A stretch of DNA of 64,000 nucleotides from Synaphobranchus kaupii (GCA_029718625.1 CM056377.1:101544118-101608117), one strand, 5' to 3'; counted from the stretch's first letter, positions 45,926-58,406 are shown. Notes: a model not told the origin generated them from the sequence alone. Numbers and translations are program-made.

Positions 45926-46620
45926 CTTGTTGTAAGGGGGGAGTGTAAGGTTTGAGGAACCAGGCACGACAGCCAAGGAATCTAAAATGTGTATAGAAAT
46001 ATACACCACTAAAGCGGAAGGAATAACCAGGGAAGGAATAAATGAAAGAAAATGGGAATAAATACCTCCCGGCATAAGCCAAATCAAAACAGCCCCAAAA
46101 GAGGGCGAACTCGAAAATAGTGAGTAATAAACAACAAAAGAACCTCACGCTCTCAAACATAGAGCATCAACAGGAGGTCAGAGAACACAAAAGAAAGCCT
46201 GTGTAAATAGGTGAGAGAATGAAAATGAAAATAGAACCTGTTACCTTAAGCTCTAGGTGTGAATGAGCTGAACAAAAAGGTAACAGGTATAAAGGATAGA
46301 GAGCAAGATAGGAAAGAAAAGACTAAACCAATCTTTATCCTAACTCTAACTGGACTTGCTACGTTTCTTATTTGAAACGTAGTGACTGAGTTCCTATACC
46401 TTACCGACTTTGATGTCAAATAGCAAAGACAATATCAAAGTACCGGAAGGCTGGGCTATTTATAACCAGCAGGAAACCCAAAACAGATGTGAAGGATAAT
46501 AGCCGAGCGACATCAAAACACCGGAACGGAGGACGGAAAATCCGATAGAGTGCCCCGACATCGCCAAACGAGAAAACGACCGCAGAAACAACGGAGGCTG
46601 CCAAAAACCATGACACTTGT
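45926..46620 (-). mobile_element. Solo LTR, 685 bp, with 5-bp TSD
   Basis: On the minus strand the LTR starts TGTCATGGTTTTTGGCAGCC (from 46615) and ends CTCCCCCCTTACA (at 45931), i.e. TG...CA. A TATA-like GTTATAAATAGCCC lies about 150 bp from the start, as expected for a U3 promoter. The 5-bp direct repeat CTTGT flanks it (45926-45930 and 46616-46620). No internal coding sequence is adjacent, so the internal region was probably removed by LTR-LTR recombination. Superfamily (gypsy or BEL) is not decidable from the LTR alone. Confidence 0.85.
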
Positions 46621-46934
46621 ATGTTTGGTCTGGCAGAGCAAAGCCTTTCTTAAAGGTTCACGGTAGTCTGGTGCCAATCCAGTATGTACTGTAAACTGAC
46701 AGTCTGGTTTATTTTGCTTTCACACATTTTAGTCATAAGAGTAGTGGCAGTTCAGGCATTATGTGCACACATATGACATGGATTTTTTTAAACCTCTTGT
46801 TTTATATGCCTGGTGTCATTTTTAAGCTAAGGTTGAACCACCAGTCCTAGGATTGCTCCTGTCCATCACTCAGTCACACACTCAGTAATCAATGCCATCA
46901 GCAAAGGACAGCAGCAATTATGCATTACCATTAA
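46621..46934. other. Non-coding stretch, nothing recognised
   Basis: No gene or repeat structure recognised in this 314-bp interval between a solo LTR and a Harbinger copy. Confidence 0.35.
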
Positions 46935-48930
46935 GGGCCCTATCTTACACCCGGCGCAAAGCGGCGCTAACGCAAACGCAAGTGTCTTTGCTATCTTACA
47001 CCCGGCGCTAGGTCCATAATAACGCCTAACGCTTACACCGTCAAACTAGCATGTTTGACGGCGTAACTCTTGCGCCATCATTAGTGAACTGGGCGTGTTG
47101 GTCTTAAGATGAGGAGTGGCCAGGATTCTTTTTGGCGTATTGCTATCTTGAGCCAGCAGAAAGCGCTTGCGCTAGAACCACCACAAACCTGGTCTAAAGT
47201 CATGTCGCAGTTGTTTACATGCTATTTTAACGGTGCATATAAGTGCGTCTACATAGGCGTGTGCACAACGCGCATACCCTCCTGTCTGTTACACACAGGG
47301 GCGTGCACAGGCATGACTAAAATATCTAGATCACAATGTGAAATATTATTATTGTGTAGGCTATATCAAAAATGCATAATAATAAAAGGTTCCATAGGTC
47401 CACATACCTTTCCCTCAGCGAAGGGAAACAATGCCACATTACATTGCTCTCAGCCCACTCCATCAACATCCAGGCGATGTGCGATGGTACGGGACAATGG
47501 CTATCCATTAGAAAGGAGCTGATAACACCTATAGCTATCAAGCCTAATGCGCGAATTGTCTTTGCACCTAATGCGTGAATTGTCATTCAATGGAAAACTC
47601 GCGCACGGCAATAGACGGACATTTAAGTTCTGAAAATGCGCTTCAGATGTCATTACAATACAGCTCTGTTTATCTATGAATACAGCCTGTAAGTAAATAG
47701 AATGGTTTGTGACTGAAAAAAGTTCAAAACCTTGTCCAGTGAATATTGCATTTATTGTTTTTCAAATAGCCTAGGCTACAGCGAATTCGCTGTGCATAAG
47801 GTTTTTTTCGATAGCCTATGGTTAAAAAACGGAGATGTCACCATGTTAACTAAATTGTAACCTTAGCTATTCTTCGTCCTTCATATTTTTTTTAAATTAC
47901 AGTGACCAGGTTTCCATACTCTCACCGTTTAAAACCCAGCTGATTTCACCCGTTATTCCTTAACTGAACAAAACGATTTTAAAGAGAACTAAGCGTCTAA
48001 TTAGAAACTAAAACAAATTTGCAGCACGTTACACAATTAATTCACAATTAATTTTAATGCCATTCTCTGCACGTGAGCTGCATGTTCTGTTTCCCCTGCT
48101 GTAAGTCGCACGTTTAACGGTCTTCCTGATGGGAAAGTGGATTTAAAGTATTACGCTACGAGTAAAACAGGTTGGTCACATTTCCATAAACAGGACATTA
48201 TTAAACAAGGGGAAATATGCGTGAACTTATGGGTTGCGAACCTGACAGCTTTATTGTATGGCTATTTAGTGTCATCATTAAGGCAAAATAACGGTATGTA
48301 TGTTATTAATCAATATTAGCCTACTATGCAGGTAGCCTAATGAACTTTGGATGAAGCTTGAACTTGGAGAACTCCATGAGAACAGCCTCTTGGAATTGAT
48401 GTTTGACACTTTCATTGCATAATCAAACGAAATTCGCTGAACAAGCAGGCTAATTTGGCGTTTTCTAAGGTGAGACTGAAGCCATTATAGCTTATTCTCA
48501 GCTGTTGCAGGTCCTTTTAACGAAATTTAACCGCACATATTTTGTAAAATAACAGCCCTGTCTGGAATTACCGGGAACTCATAGGCTAATGGTTAGTCCG
48601 AATAATATTGATCATACTCCATTTAGCCTATTCCTTGATCACACTAAACACGCACGAGCATGTCTGTTTCGCCATCATAAGCAATCCGCCAAGTTGGAAA
48701 AGCAGGCTTTTAAAGGGAATGGGATATGACATTTTGATTGGTTTATTGAATGTCACGCCCAAGACACACCTATAATTAATGAAGCGACTAGGTTCAGCCC
48801 AGTTGCGCCATGCGCCGTGCTTAGCGCCAAAAAAACACGCCGTTAAAATAGCAAGTGGACTTGGACACGCCCTAAATGGATTTAGCGCCATGCGCTTAGA
48901 CTAAGCGCCAAGATCGCCAAGATACGGCCC
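46935..48930 (+). mobile_element. Uninterrupted Harbinger-like non-autonomous element
   Basis: Termini are GGGCCCTATCTTACACCCGG (46935) and AAGATACGGCCC (48930). It aligns by eye along its length with the array copy but has neither the MITE nor the hAT insert, preserving both empty sites (about 48340 and 48354). Near the left end the motif CTATCTTACACCCGGCGC occurs twice, about 52 bp apart. A transposase scrap reading HSINIQAMCDG lies near 47455-47490. Frames of 137, 86 and 68 codons cross it without support. Flanking trinucleotides (TAA, CAT) do not match, so the target duplication has decayed or one end is displaced. Confidence 0.8.
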
Positions 48931-49244
48931 CATGTGTGTGAAAAAGGACAAACAAAACCGATGCAGCTGTTGAACTGTACCTGTTCAGTTCTTGTATTTC
49001 TAGAGGTTTTATGGTTTAAGCTAACTTTGCCAGGCTGTGTTTCAGTGAATGAGCAAAAATCATGATGATCGAATCAGCTAAATAAAACATTTCAACTGAA
49101 GTTGTTAACTAGTTAATTATTGCAGTGTGCTAGTATTTAAATTGATCATGCATTCATTTAATATGTTCTGAGTGCTAGCAAAATACTGTATTTTCTTTGA
49201 AATTAGTTCTTGTTCACCTAGCTATAAACATTGCTGACTATTCA

Positions 49245-49440
49245 TTACTACTAGTGTTGGGAAAACTATTGTGAAAGCATAGTAGTACAAACCACCAATT
49301 ACCTCACAGTGAAAGTAGTTGAACTACAGCAAGCTACAGTTGAAAGTAGAACTACAAGCTACCCTAAAGAGAAATATTGCTTGTGAAACTACAATTACTC
49401 AGAAAATGTAGTTCAAACTACTGATAAAACCAAACATATT
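49245..49440. repeat. Interspersed repeat with GTAGTTNNAACTAC-like words
   Basis: Sequence beginning CTAGTGTTGGGAAAACTATT and rich in AAAGTAGTTGAACTAC / GAAAGTAGAACTACAAGC words resembles a very common vertebrate interspersed repeat. The two ends were not defined. Confidence 0.35.
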
Positions 49441-50009
49441 ATGGGTCAGTCATTTTTGCCAACAAAAATTATTTTATCGAAGAAAATTTAAATTAGTAGG
49501 CCGACAGCACTACAAAACTCCAAGGCACTCGATCTCCAGTAAAAAAAAAAGTTGAAGCGCCTTTATTATTTGGCTATATATCATAATATAAATGTGCATA
49601 TAAATGTGATTTTCCATGCGCTGTGTCTGTTGTGGGACGGGGAAGCAGGCTGGAGATTTCTCCGGGCACTCCTGCTGCTCGTTTTTATAATATTGACGAA
49701 TTGTCTAGCGGGGATGATTTTGTTTGTGGTCGTCACCATGGAGAGCATTATGCTCGGAAATGTCGGAAAAGTTGTGGAGGCACCGAGGCGGAGTTTGTGT
49801 GTTGGACTGGTTGATGACATTGGACATCTCGGGACAGCGGGGGCTATTTTAATCATGACGTTTGGCTGTATATATATTGGCATTTTATATGTTTGTTTGT
49901 GTCTTGTGGGTCTGCCCCAATGTCTATTTTGTTGTTGAACGGGTAAAACAGGAGTTCACTGCGAACTTTGAATTACCTGGGGTTCTGCCCCAGCAGAGAT
50001 CGCTCTTAT

Positions 50010-50718
50010 ACATGTGAAATGTAAGGGAGCCCACTCCATCAACATCCAGGCGACTTATGATGCTACGTGTAAGGTTACACATGTATTCGCAATTTATCCT
50101 GGATGAAGCTATGACTATATTGGCCAGTAGTTCCTGTAACCTCCTGGGGGGATAATGTTAAAAAGTTTGCTGATAACACCTGCCTACAGCCTAAAAATGT
50201 GTGAATTGTCATTCAATCACAAAAACATTCACTGCAATAGACGAACATTTGGAGTGTTGAAAATGTGCTTCAGATGTCTGGATCATAAGACAGGTGGCAC
50301 ATTACAATAGCTACAGCCCTCTTCTTCTACAGCCTGTAAGTAAATTGAATGGTTTCTATTGAAAAACGTTTTTTATGGTTTTGATTGAAAAAAATTTTTT
50401 AATGCCATATATTCTCTGCATGTGCGCTTTAACTTTGTGCACGAGCAGTTCTGTTTCACCAGCTGTAAATCCATCTTTTCAGTCTTATTAAATCGGCCAT
50501 TATATTATCAATCCGCCAAGGTGCAAACGCAGATGGCTTTTAAAGGGAATGGGAGATGACACTGATTGGGTTATTGTATGATTCGCCCAAGACTAAGTTC
50601 AGCCCATTTGAACCTTGCCCTTAATTATGTCTAACTAGCAAAAGTGGAGTTGGACACGCCCTAAATGCACTTGTGCCACGTGTTTTACACCATGCGCTAA
50701 GATCATCTACATAGAGCC
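50010..50718 (+). mobile_element. Degenerate Harbinger-like right-hand fragment
   Basis: The start holds the scrap GAGCCCACTCCATCAACATC (the HSINIQ-coding motif of the other copies). Further landmarks follow in the same order as at 46935-48930: ATTGTCATTCAAT, CTTCAGATGTC, CAGCCTGTAAGTAAAT, TAAAGGGAATGGGAGATGAC and TTGGACACGCCCTAAATGCAC. The end is a decayed CATAGAGCCC terminus. The left terminus is lacking and the internal sequence is shortened and more diverged than in the other copies. Confidence 0.65.
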
Positions 50719-51689
50719 CAATGTGTTTTCACCCATACATCTCAAAAGGAAAGTAACATTATGCTGAATTTCTACCTTCAGCTCTAGAACCAAAGCCCAG
50801 AAGACCACACTTAATCAGAAAGATAATTTATGTCTTATAATAAGTGTACCCTCCAAAGTACTGTCAATGTACCACTACCTTTCCTAACTAGAACAGACAT
50901 AAGCGATAAAAATACAAATTAGCAGTTTTTGAGGGATTTGGATTTTGAACATGCTAGTGCTACTCTTTCAGATAGGATTAACAGCCCACAATCATTCCCC
51001 AATGGAGTAAATGCACTAAAAGTAATTGCTGATAAGAATGAACAACCTTTAATGGATCTCTATTGTCCATTAAAAATGTAGTAGAAAGAGAGGACTGCCA
51101 TTCTTTCACATGGGATTTCTGTATCCTATGTGGTGAGTTTCAGTGCTTATATTGTTTTATGAGCAAATTATTCAACACATTAAGACAAAAACCAGCTCAA
51201 AGAATCAGTTATTCTGTGTAGCATCAGTCGTAACAAATAAAGGTATAAAAAGTACAAAAGGTTGGTCAAAATGTAAATTATAAGACAGATGGAGATCTGC
51301 ATGCTGTGTATAAATATACTCATACCCAAGTTTAAAATATTTCAGGAAAAGGTTAATTTAGAACTGCCCTTGAACAACACCCTATATGCAGTCCCAATTT
51401 TGTTGTGCTTTGTAGGAAATAGTTTTTACTTTCCAAGTTGCCTTCAAGATTTTGAAAAAAAAATGCTTCAACAGTATTTGTCTTGTATAATGAAGTTGCA
51501 CCATCAAAGGCTATACACATTTAAAGATTCTATGCACAGAGGGCTGTCATATTTAAAATACTCTACCAGAAAATCTAATATTTAGGGGAGTATCTCCTTC
51601 ATGCTGGATTCAAAGGCCACTCCACATACTAAATGAATAAAAGAAAGCTTGAACCATTCAATATTCTATCTTGCCGCAGATGTACGTAA
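50719..51689. other. Non-coding stretch, nothing recognised
   Basis: No gene or repeat structure recognised. Confidence 0.35.
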
Positions 51690-52292
51690 GAGCAGTTGTC
51701 AGTGTTAAAGGACACATGGTTTATTGCTGCAAATATAACCAAACGTTACGACCTGAAACCCACCCGCGTTACAATAACCGAGTGGTTACAAAGGGTCTAA
51801 CAAAAATGTGTGCCTTGCACAAGTAAGCCTGTAAAAAAAAAAAAACTCACCTGATCTATTAGTCTTTAAAAGCAAATCAAGCTCACCCGGACGAGAGCAA
51901 AACAAAAGTCTTCCGCAGGCTTGCTATGCTTCTCTATCTGTTCCTTTCTATTAAAAGGCGACATTATAAAAATAAAGTGAGCTTCCTCCCAAAATTGGCC
52001 AGTGTAGGCCTTTTCATGCAGTACAAAATAAGTGGCTGCAAAAAGGAACTAATGCCACAATAACAATTTAAAATATGCGCTTCAGCATGACAGCAAGGCT
52101 GGCAACATGCATGGAGCAAACCAAAGAAAAGGGTGAATCAAATCTCAACGAGAGCAATGCCACAAGTATATATGCTCCCCTGGTACTCAGGCACAGGAGT
52201 CTTCAATTGCCAATTGCTACCCAGGTGAGCCGAATGAAACGAGTTGCGGACAATTAAAGGGCCACACTCGCAAGGCAGCATAGGAATGTAAC
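51690..52292 (-). mobile_element. Probable solo LTR-like sequence
   Basis: Read on the minus strand it starts TGTTACATTCCTATGCTGCC, has a TATA-like GAGCATATATACTTG about 120 bp in, and an AATAAACCATGTGTCC polyadenylation-like signal near its far end (about 51716-51730 on plus). These are the expected parts of an LTR (U3 promoter, R/U5 signal). I could not fix the terminal CA or a matching target duplication, and no gag/pol adjoins, so confidence is limited. Confidence 0.4.
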
Positions 52293-52934
52293 ACCGAAGC
52301 ATGGAATTATAGATTGGAAAGGACAAAATATGCAAACATTAACCCCTTCTCTAGAACTAACGTTTTGGAACACAAGCCAAAAAATAAAATGGTTACTGTT
52401 CTTGAACCCCTTTGACTACAGGCATAATCTTGGTCTCTTCTGTAAGGTAACCCTTGGAGTTTGTTTTCCAAGAGTGAGTATTATTCTAAGTATTACTGAA
52501 ACAAAGTAACAGAAGTTGAAACATAGTGGAATTGTAGGGGTTTTTTTCTTGCCTAAAACATTTTAAAAAAAATGTAATTATTTTTAATTTTATTTGCCAG
52601 GATAAGTATAGCATCATGTGTGTCATCTGTGGATTTCCGTGGAACAAATAAAATGTAGAGTGGTCGTTTTGATAGTTTTTTAACTTGTTTTGTGTCATGT
52701 TACAAAATAAGGAACAGTCGTCGCTATAACATTGGGATCGTAAAATAGAATTGTGAGTTTTAACATATATTAGTCTGGGGGCATGCTCCCCCAGAAGAAA
52801 ATTTTTGGTGTAATCACTCTAAAATGGTTAGTTTTGGTGACTTTTGGGGGGAGGATACAACTTAATACTAACATTAGTTCAGCAACACAGGTCCTTAAAA
52901 GTCATATAAAATGTTATTTAAAAAGTAATGGAAT
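52293..52934. other. Non-coding stretch with a transposon-like scrap
   Basis: No gene. GGGGGCATGCTCCCCCAGAA at about 52778 resembles the end of a DNA transposon, but no partner terminus was found. Confidence 0.35.
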
Positions 52935-54569
52935 TACAGTCAAGCCGGAAAGTCTGCACACCCCTTTCACCTTCTCCACGTTTTATTACGTTACAGACTT
53001 ATACTACAATAGATTGAGTTCATTTTTTGCCTCAAACATCTACACACAATAGCCAATAATGACAGTGAAAACAGGTTTTTAGAAAATATGCAATTTTATT
53101 TTACTGACAAAAATAGGTTATTTAGGGGTTACATATCTGTACACACCCTTAGCCTAATACTTGGTTGCTGCACCTTTGGCAGCGATTACAGCTTCAAGGC
53201 GTCTTGGGAAAGAAGCTACGAGCTTGGCACACTTGTTTCTGGACATTTTTGCCCATTCCTCTTGGCATATCCTTGCAAGCTCCGTCAGGTTGGATGGGGA
53301 GCGTCGGTACACAGCCATTTTCAGCTCTTTCCACAGATGTTCAATTGGATTCAGGTCTGGGCTCTGGCTGGGCCACTCAAGGACATGCACAGGCTTTCTC
53401 CGAAGCCACTCCTTTGTTCTCTTGGCTGTGTGCTTCGGGTCGTTGTCATGTTGGAAGGTAAACCTTCGCCCCAGTCTGAGGTCCAGAGCGCTCTGGAGCA
53501 GGTTTTCTTCAAGAATCTCGGTGTACTTAGCTGCATTCATCTTTCCCTCTATCAGGACTAGTCGCCCCGTTCCCACTGCTGAAAAACATCCCCACATCAT
53601 GATGCTGCCACCGCCATGCTTCACTGTAGGGATGGTATTAGCCAGGTGATGAGCGGTGCCTGGTTTTCTCCAGACGTGACGCTTGGTATTCACATCAAAA
53701 AGTTCAATTTTGGTTTAATCAGACCAGAGAATCTTGATTCTCATGGTTTGAGAGTCCTCTAGGTGCCTTTTGGCAAACTCCAAGCGGGCTGTGATGTGCC
53801 TTTTACTAAGGAGGGGCTTCCGTCTGGCCACTCTACCATAAAGGCCTGATTGGTGGAGTGCTGCCTGGATGGTTGATGGTTGATCTTCTGAAAGGTTCTC
53901 CCATCTCCAGAAGGATACGCTGGAGCTCTGTCAGAGTGACCCTCGGGTTCCTGCTCACCTCCCTGGCCAAGGCCCGTCTTCCCCGATTGCTCAGTTTGGC
54001 CGGGAAGCCAGGTCTAGGAATATTCTTAGTGGTTCCAAACTTCTTCCATTTACGAATGATGGTGGCCACTGTGCTCTTTGGGACCTGTAAAGCTGCAGAG
54101 ATTTTTCCGTACCCTTCTCCAGATCTATGCCTTGACACAATCCTGTTTCTGAGGTCTGCAGATAATTCCTTTGACCCCATGGCTTGGAGTTTTCTCTGAC
54201 ATGCACTGTCAACTGTGGGACCTTATATAGGCAGGTGTTGGCAATCCCCAATCATGTCCAATCAATTGAATTTATCACAGGTGGACTCCAATTAAGTTGT
54301 AGAAACATCTCAAGTAGTATCAGTGGAAACAAAATGCACCTCAGCTCACTTTTGGGTGTCATATCAAAGGGTGTGCACACTTGTGTACATATATTTTACA
54401 TTTTGATTTTTAATAAATTAGCACAAATGTCTAAAATCCTGTTTTCACTTCGTCATTATGGGCTATTTTGTGTAGAATTTCGAGACAAAAAATGAACTCA
54501 ATCTATTGTAGAATATGTCTGTAACGTAATAAAATGTGGAGAAGGTGCAGACTTTCCGGCTTGACTGTA
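52935..54569 (-). mobile_element. Full-length Tc1-like transposon, 1631 bp
   Basis: The element spans 52937-54567 with inverted termini CAGTCAAGCCGGAAAGTCTG at both ends. The inverted arms extend to about 200 bp; the left arm carries a ~10-bp extra CCCCTTTCAC. TA dinucleotides flank it (52935-52936, 54568-54569), the standard Tc1/mariner target. Total length is typical for the family. It contains one transposase gene on the minus strand, disabled by a frameshift and a stop codon. Confidence 0.95.
53154..54180 (-). pseudogene. Tc1-family transposase (DD34E), disrupted
   Basis: The N-terminal part (54180-53833) begins MGSKELSADLRNRIVSRHRS and holds the paired-like helix-turn-helix DNA-binding region (KISAALQVPKSTVATIIRKW). 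A frameshift lies at about 53868-53876, within a CATCAAC duplication-like stretch. In the next frame, WSD is followed by a TAA stop (53715-53717) exactly at the first catalytic aspartate region. The final part (53693-53154) has [23 protein letters not shown] and [13 protein letters not shown] and E are separated by 34 residues, as in DD34E transposases. It ends GAATKY. All domains are therefore present but cannot be translated as one protein. Confidence 0.9.
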
Positions 54570-55150
54570 TATTGCCACTGCAAAAAAGGCCCCAACCTTT
54601 GTTTTTACATAACTTAATGTTACATATGTATCTGTTTATTTGTTAGAGCTTTCGTACAACAGTAACTATTCATAGCCTACTTGAAACGTATCTCCACTGC
54701 TTGGTAACAGGTACAGCCAGAGATTTTGGAAATGTTATTGCAAACCTATATAACTTATTTTACTACAACCAGTAGTAGTCAGGCATTTACTGTAAATGTT
54801 TTGATAAAGGCCTTTGCCCAAGCATCAACTAATAAAAGCACGAGCAGTGGTGAATTGTGTGTGTGGAAATAATTTCCCTATTTGAATAATTTCCCTATTT
54901 GTATTACCAGAAGTATGGGGACTTGGTTTTCCCTGCACCACACATGAGCCAAGCTGCTATTCTTTTTTGACACTCCTGACGTACCTTTTATATAGATATT
55001 ATCTGATATAAAAGGAAAGACTACACAGGTAAACAATTTCCCTAATGGGAAAATATTTATTGCAAATCAAAGTATGCACTTTAAATTGCTTACTTTCAGA
55101 AATTGGCTGTAGAATAAACAGCAGAACAATCATTACAAATAACATGCTGT
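54570..55150. other. Non-coding stretch, nothing recognised
   Basis: No gene or repeat structure recognised. Confidence 0.35.
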
Positions 55151-55292
55151 TACCCACCCCTATTTATTTGAACCGGAATACACAGACAAAGAGCTAAATC
55201 AAATTGAAGAGGATGGAAAGAGAAAGGAGACAGACAGAAAGGCAAGACGCAGAGTATTCCGTGTATTCCAGTTCAAATAAATCTGGGTGGTA
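55151..55292. repeat. 142-bp inverted-repeat element (32-bp arms)
   Basis: The left arm (55151-55183: TACCCACCCC then TATTTATTTGAACCGGAATACAC) and right arm (55261-55292) are reverse complements with about four differences, around a purine-rich 77-bp spacer. It may be a very small MITE or a long stem-loop. A target duplication is not certain. Confidence 0.7.
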
Positions 55293-56820
55293 ATCAAAGT
55301 GAAGAGACTCAATATCCTCCTAATAGTCTGATAAATAATCAGCATTGCAACATGTTTTCGATTTGGATGTTAGCTTATAAAGTGAACCACACACTACATT
55401 TTAGTGCACGCAGAATAGGCAAGTATGATAGCATTAGGTCAATTCTGCAAGTTCAACTGAATATATTTAAATTTTAACTTCGGTCTAATAAAAAACATTC
55501 ACACTCATTTTTACTTCCAAATTAGAGGTTTATATATAAACTGGACTTGTTTGAGGTAAATTGAACCTGTAACCCTATCTAAATATGCTCCAATGGACAG
55601 AATGCACTGGGGGAAACCTCTCATTTTAGCCTGTCGTCCGTTTAATACAGGTAGCATGACTACAGCCCCATCATACCTCTGAGCTACAAGTTCTCTCATC
55701 ATCGAACTTTGCCATCTCTACACTCACAAACACAGATTGTGCATCTCGCCCACACTTGAAACATCTAAAAATCTCCTGAATGTGCCCACTTCCATCAACG
55801 TTTTTTCCAAACAAAAAAAAAAGGAGCAACCTCGCGTTTTAATCGTGATTTTAACTAACGTTATCTCATTGTTAAACACAGTCGATGATTCCAAGAGACG
55901 AGCAAATCATTATAGCTGGCCATCACATCAACAAACAAACTGCCTAACATTACCTGTGAACTGCCTCGTTAATCCTGTCTATGTTCTTTTACGCCTGAAC
56001 GATTGCTTTAACAGTGCACTTACGTGTTCATTGGATTCTGCATGCTGTGTGACAGTAGCCTAAAATCCAGATTTTTGATATTAAATCCATGTTTTGTCCA
56101 TGTTGATGTCCGGCACACAACAGAAGGTAGGCCAGAAAGTATCTAGCAAATGTTAGCTAGCTAATAAGGTTGTTAACCGGGCCAGAACTAGCTAGCCAGC
56201 TAGCAAACATTAACAATTTAGCATTTTCTCACCCATTTGTCTGGGTCGCTATCATTTTGTTTCCTTTCGCCTCTTTATTTGCTCTCCTGTACTTTTGAGA
56301 GCAAGAGGTATATTTTCTTTCCTTTCCTTCTACTGCTCGAGTCTGCAAGCCTTCACCCACTTTTCCTGGGTTGATTTTCTTTTGGCGGTACGCCAGGAGT
56401 TTTTATTCCCTATTCTTTATTTTTTCCTGATCTGTTCGCAGACATCCTTCCCTCATTTTTGGTGATTCCACTCCCGTAGATCACTTTAAGATTCCCCCTC
56501 AGTCGCATCGAGGGTGTGGATTTAGACCACGTCCCTACAACCACAGTCCTTTCAAGAATACATTTATTAGCTGACTGAGATGTATATTAATATACCTATT
56601 GCCAGTTTCTTGAAAATATATTTGGTGGGTGTGTAGTGGATATCCCTCTGTGATATTCTGTGGTTATTTTACGTTTTTAGAGTCCCTTGTCCATCACTTA
56701 AAAAAAAAAAAGTAACCTAAAATTACAATACATCAAAAAAGATAAAAACATTCTAAAAATTGAGAATGTAATTCTTAAATAAACGCTAGCCTGTAAAATT
56801 TTACTTTAAGTGATTTAAAA
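55293..56820. other. Non-coding stretch, nothing recognised
   Basis: No gene recognised. A CT-rich, LTR-like section at about 56260-56540 could be repeat-derived, but no termini were found. Confidence 0.35.
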
Positions 56821-56960
56821 GAAGACACGAGATTAAGCTACCCTGAAGACCTCTGTCAGCTTGTTCCAGAGTCCTGGGGCTCTGACAGAAAAGGCTCGAT
56901 CCCCCATCGTTTTCAGTTTTTAGACTGTGGAACAGCCAGAAGGTCCTTGCCTGAGGATCT
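56821..56960 (-). pseudogene. LINE ORF2 C-terminal fragment
   Basis: The minus strand at about 56911-56846 reads GDRAFSVRAPGLWNKLTEV, the conserved closing block of L2-type LINE RT proteins (GDRAFSV.AP.LWN.LP). Upstream residues are degraded, and the piece ends in non-coding sequence. It is an old truncated copy, with its probable 3' end at the A-rich tract around 56700. Confidence 0.65.
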
Positions 56961-57928
56961 CAGGCTTAGATATACACTATAGTTGGGTGCTAGGCCCATG
57001 CATGCCTTATATATTCTGGAATAAGTTTTTTCCACTTCCATCAACTAATCATTTTTTATATATTCATGGAAGAGTGGCACTGTAGTCCTCCTGCAGTCCT
57101 CCAGGCACTGGTAGACTCTATACCATGGTACATTGCAGGCTATATTAGCCACACATGGTTGTCAAGTGATGTTTTCATCTTTGTGTCAACTAAATGTATA
57201 TTCTTGATTTTAGTCGTTTATTTTAGTATTCTCTACCTGGGCTGCAGGGTGTACTGCTCTTTGATGTTAATTAGCACTGAACTGGTAAACTATAGCACAT
57301 GATTACACAGTTACCTCACCTCACTCACAGTTCTTTAGAACTAGTTGGGGTCTTAGGGAAAAACCAAAACCAATAGACCCTATGGCCCTCCATGACCAGT
57401 TCTGGGAACCTATCAATTAGACCAATGAATTCACCCTGTTTTTTATAGGCAACATGGAAGAGCATGCTTGTAAAAAAAGGTTGATTAGTTGTTGAGGAAA
57501 GCACTGTATAAAATTCCTGGTATTAGCTCAAGAGGGGAAATACCACAATATTGTTTCCACTTGCAGATGATAACTCCCTCATTTTCTCTCATTAAGCTTT
57601 TCAATATCATTGATTTTTAATTAGAGCATGCTGCAAGTGAGCATGTCTCTGAACCTGAGGGTAGCTATTGAACTGGACAACAGAAAAGTCTGCCAATAAA
57701 AACTAATCATTAGGTACACCTGGACACAATACAAAATATCCCTCCAACTTTAAAAGTTCAGCTGGCAGTTCTGTCGTAAACAATAAAGTTCCTGGCTGTC
57801 ATTTTGTCATAGTGCTATAATTCATTTTCGGGTCAATGGCTTCAATAGGTTTTTTAGAGCCACTCTTTGAAACCACTGTTGTGATCTTAATTGAATCTAG
57901 TTCAGTCACTCAATAGTGTGCGTGTGTG

Positions 57929-57976
<48 letters not shown>

Positions 57977-58401
57977 GGAGGAGGTTATCAACAAAAGAAG
58001 GATACTAAACATCACAAAAGATAGCTGATGGATCAACAACCACAATATGACCTGTGACCTGACAGGAAATTAAAAAGCACATTTTCAATATTAGAAATAT
58101 CACCTAAAGGACCTCTGCTTTTTGCTTTTTCTGGGCCCAACCCCTATTACCAGTCGTCAAAAAATGACATGAAAATACTTGCAATTATAATCAACATAAC
58201 TCAATAAATGACTGTTGATAGCGCATGATAGCTTTTCTTTTCTTTCTTTCCTCAGCCGTGTCAGTTTGCTCAGGTAATTATAGCACTACCTGTGAGTGAC
58301 AATAACCTCTTCTGAGTTTCCCTCAGTTGCTTCAGTTACACTGGCAGTGCCCTCTGATACTAGTGCTTATGTAAAGTTTTGCCTGGTTCCAATCTCTGTA
58401 C
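56961..58401. other. Non-coding stretch with (TG)n-(G)n
   Basis: A (TG)n tract (about 57915-57960) runs directly into a run of about 19 G (57960-57978). No gene recognised on either side. Confidence 0.45.
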
Positions 58402-58406
58402 TAGTA

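Noticed and set aside
49552..49938. 129-codon hydrophobic frame
   Set aside because: It could be a real small membrane protein, but there is no homology, the second half overlaps other open frames, and repeats surround it; kept only as a finding.
53161..53649. 162-codon plus-strand frame
   Set aside because: It is antisense to the Tc1 transposase.
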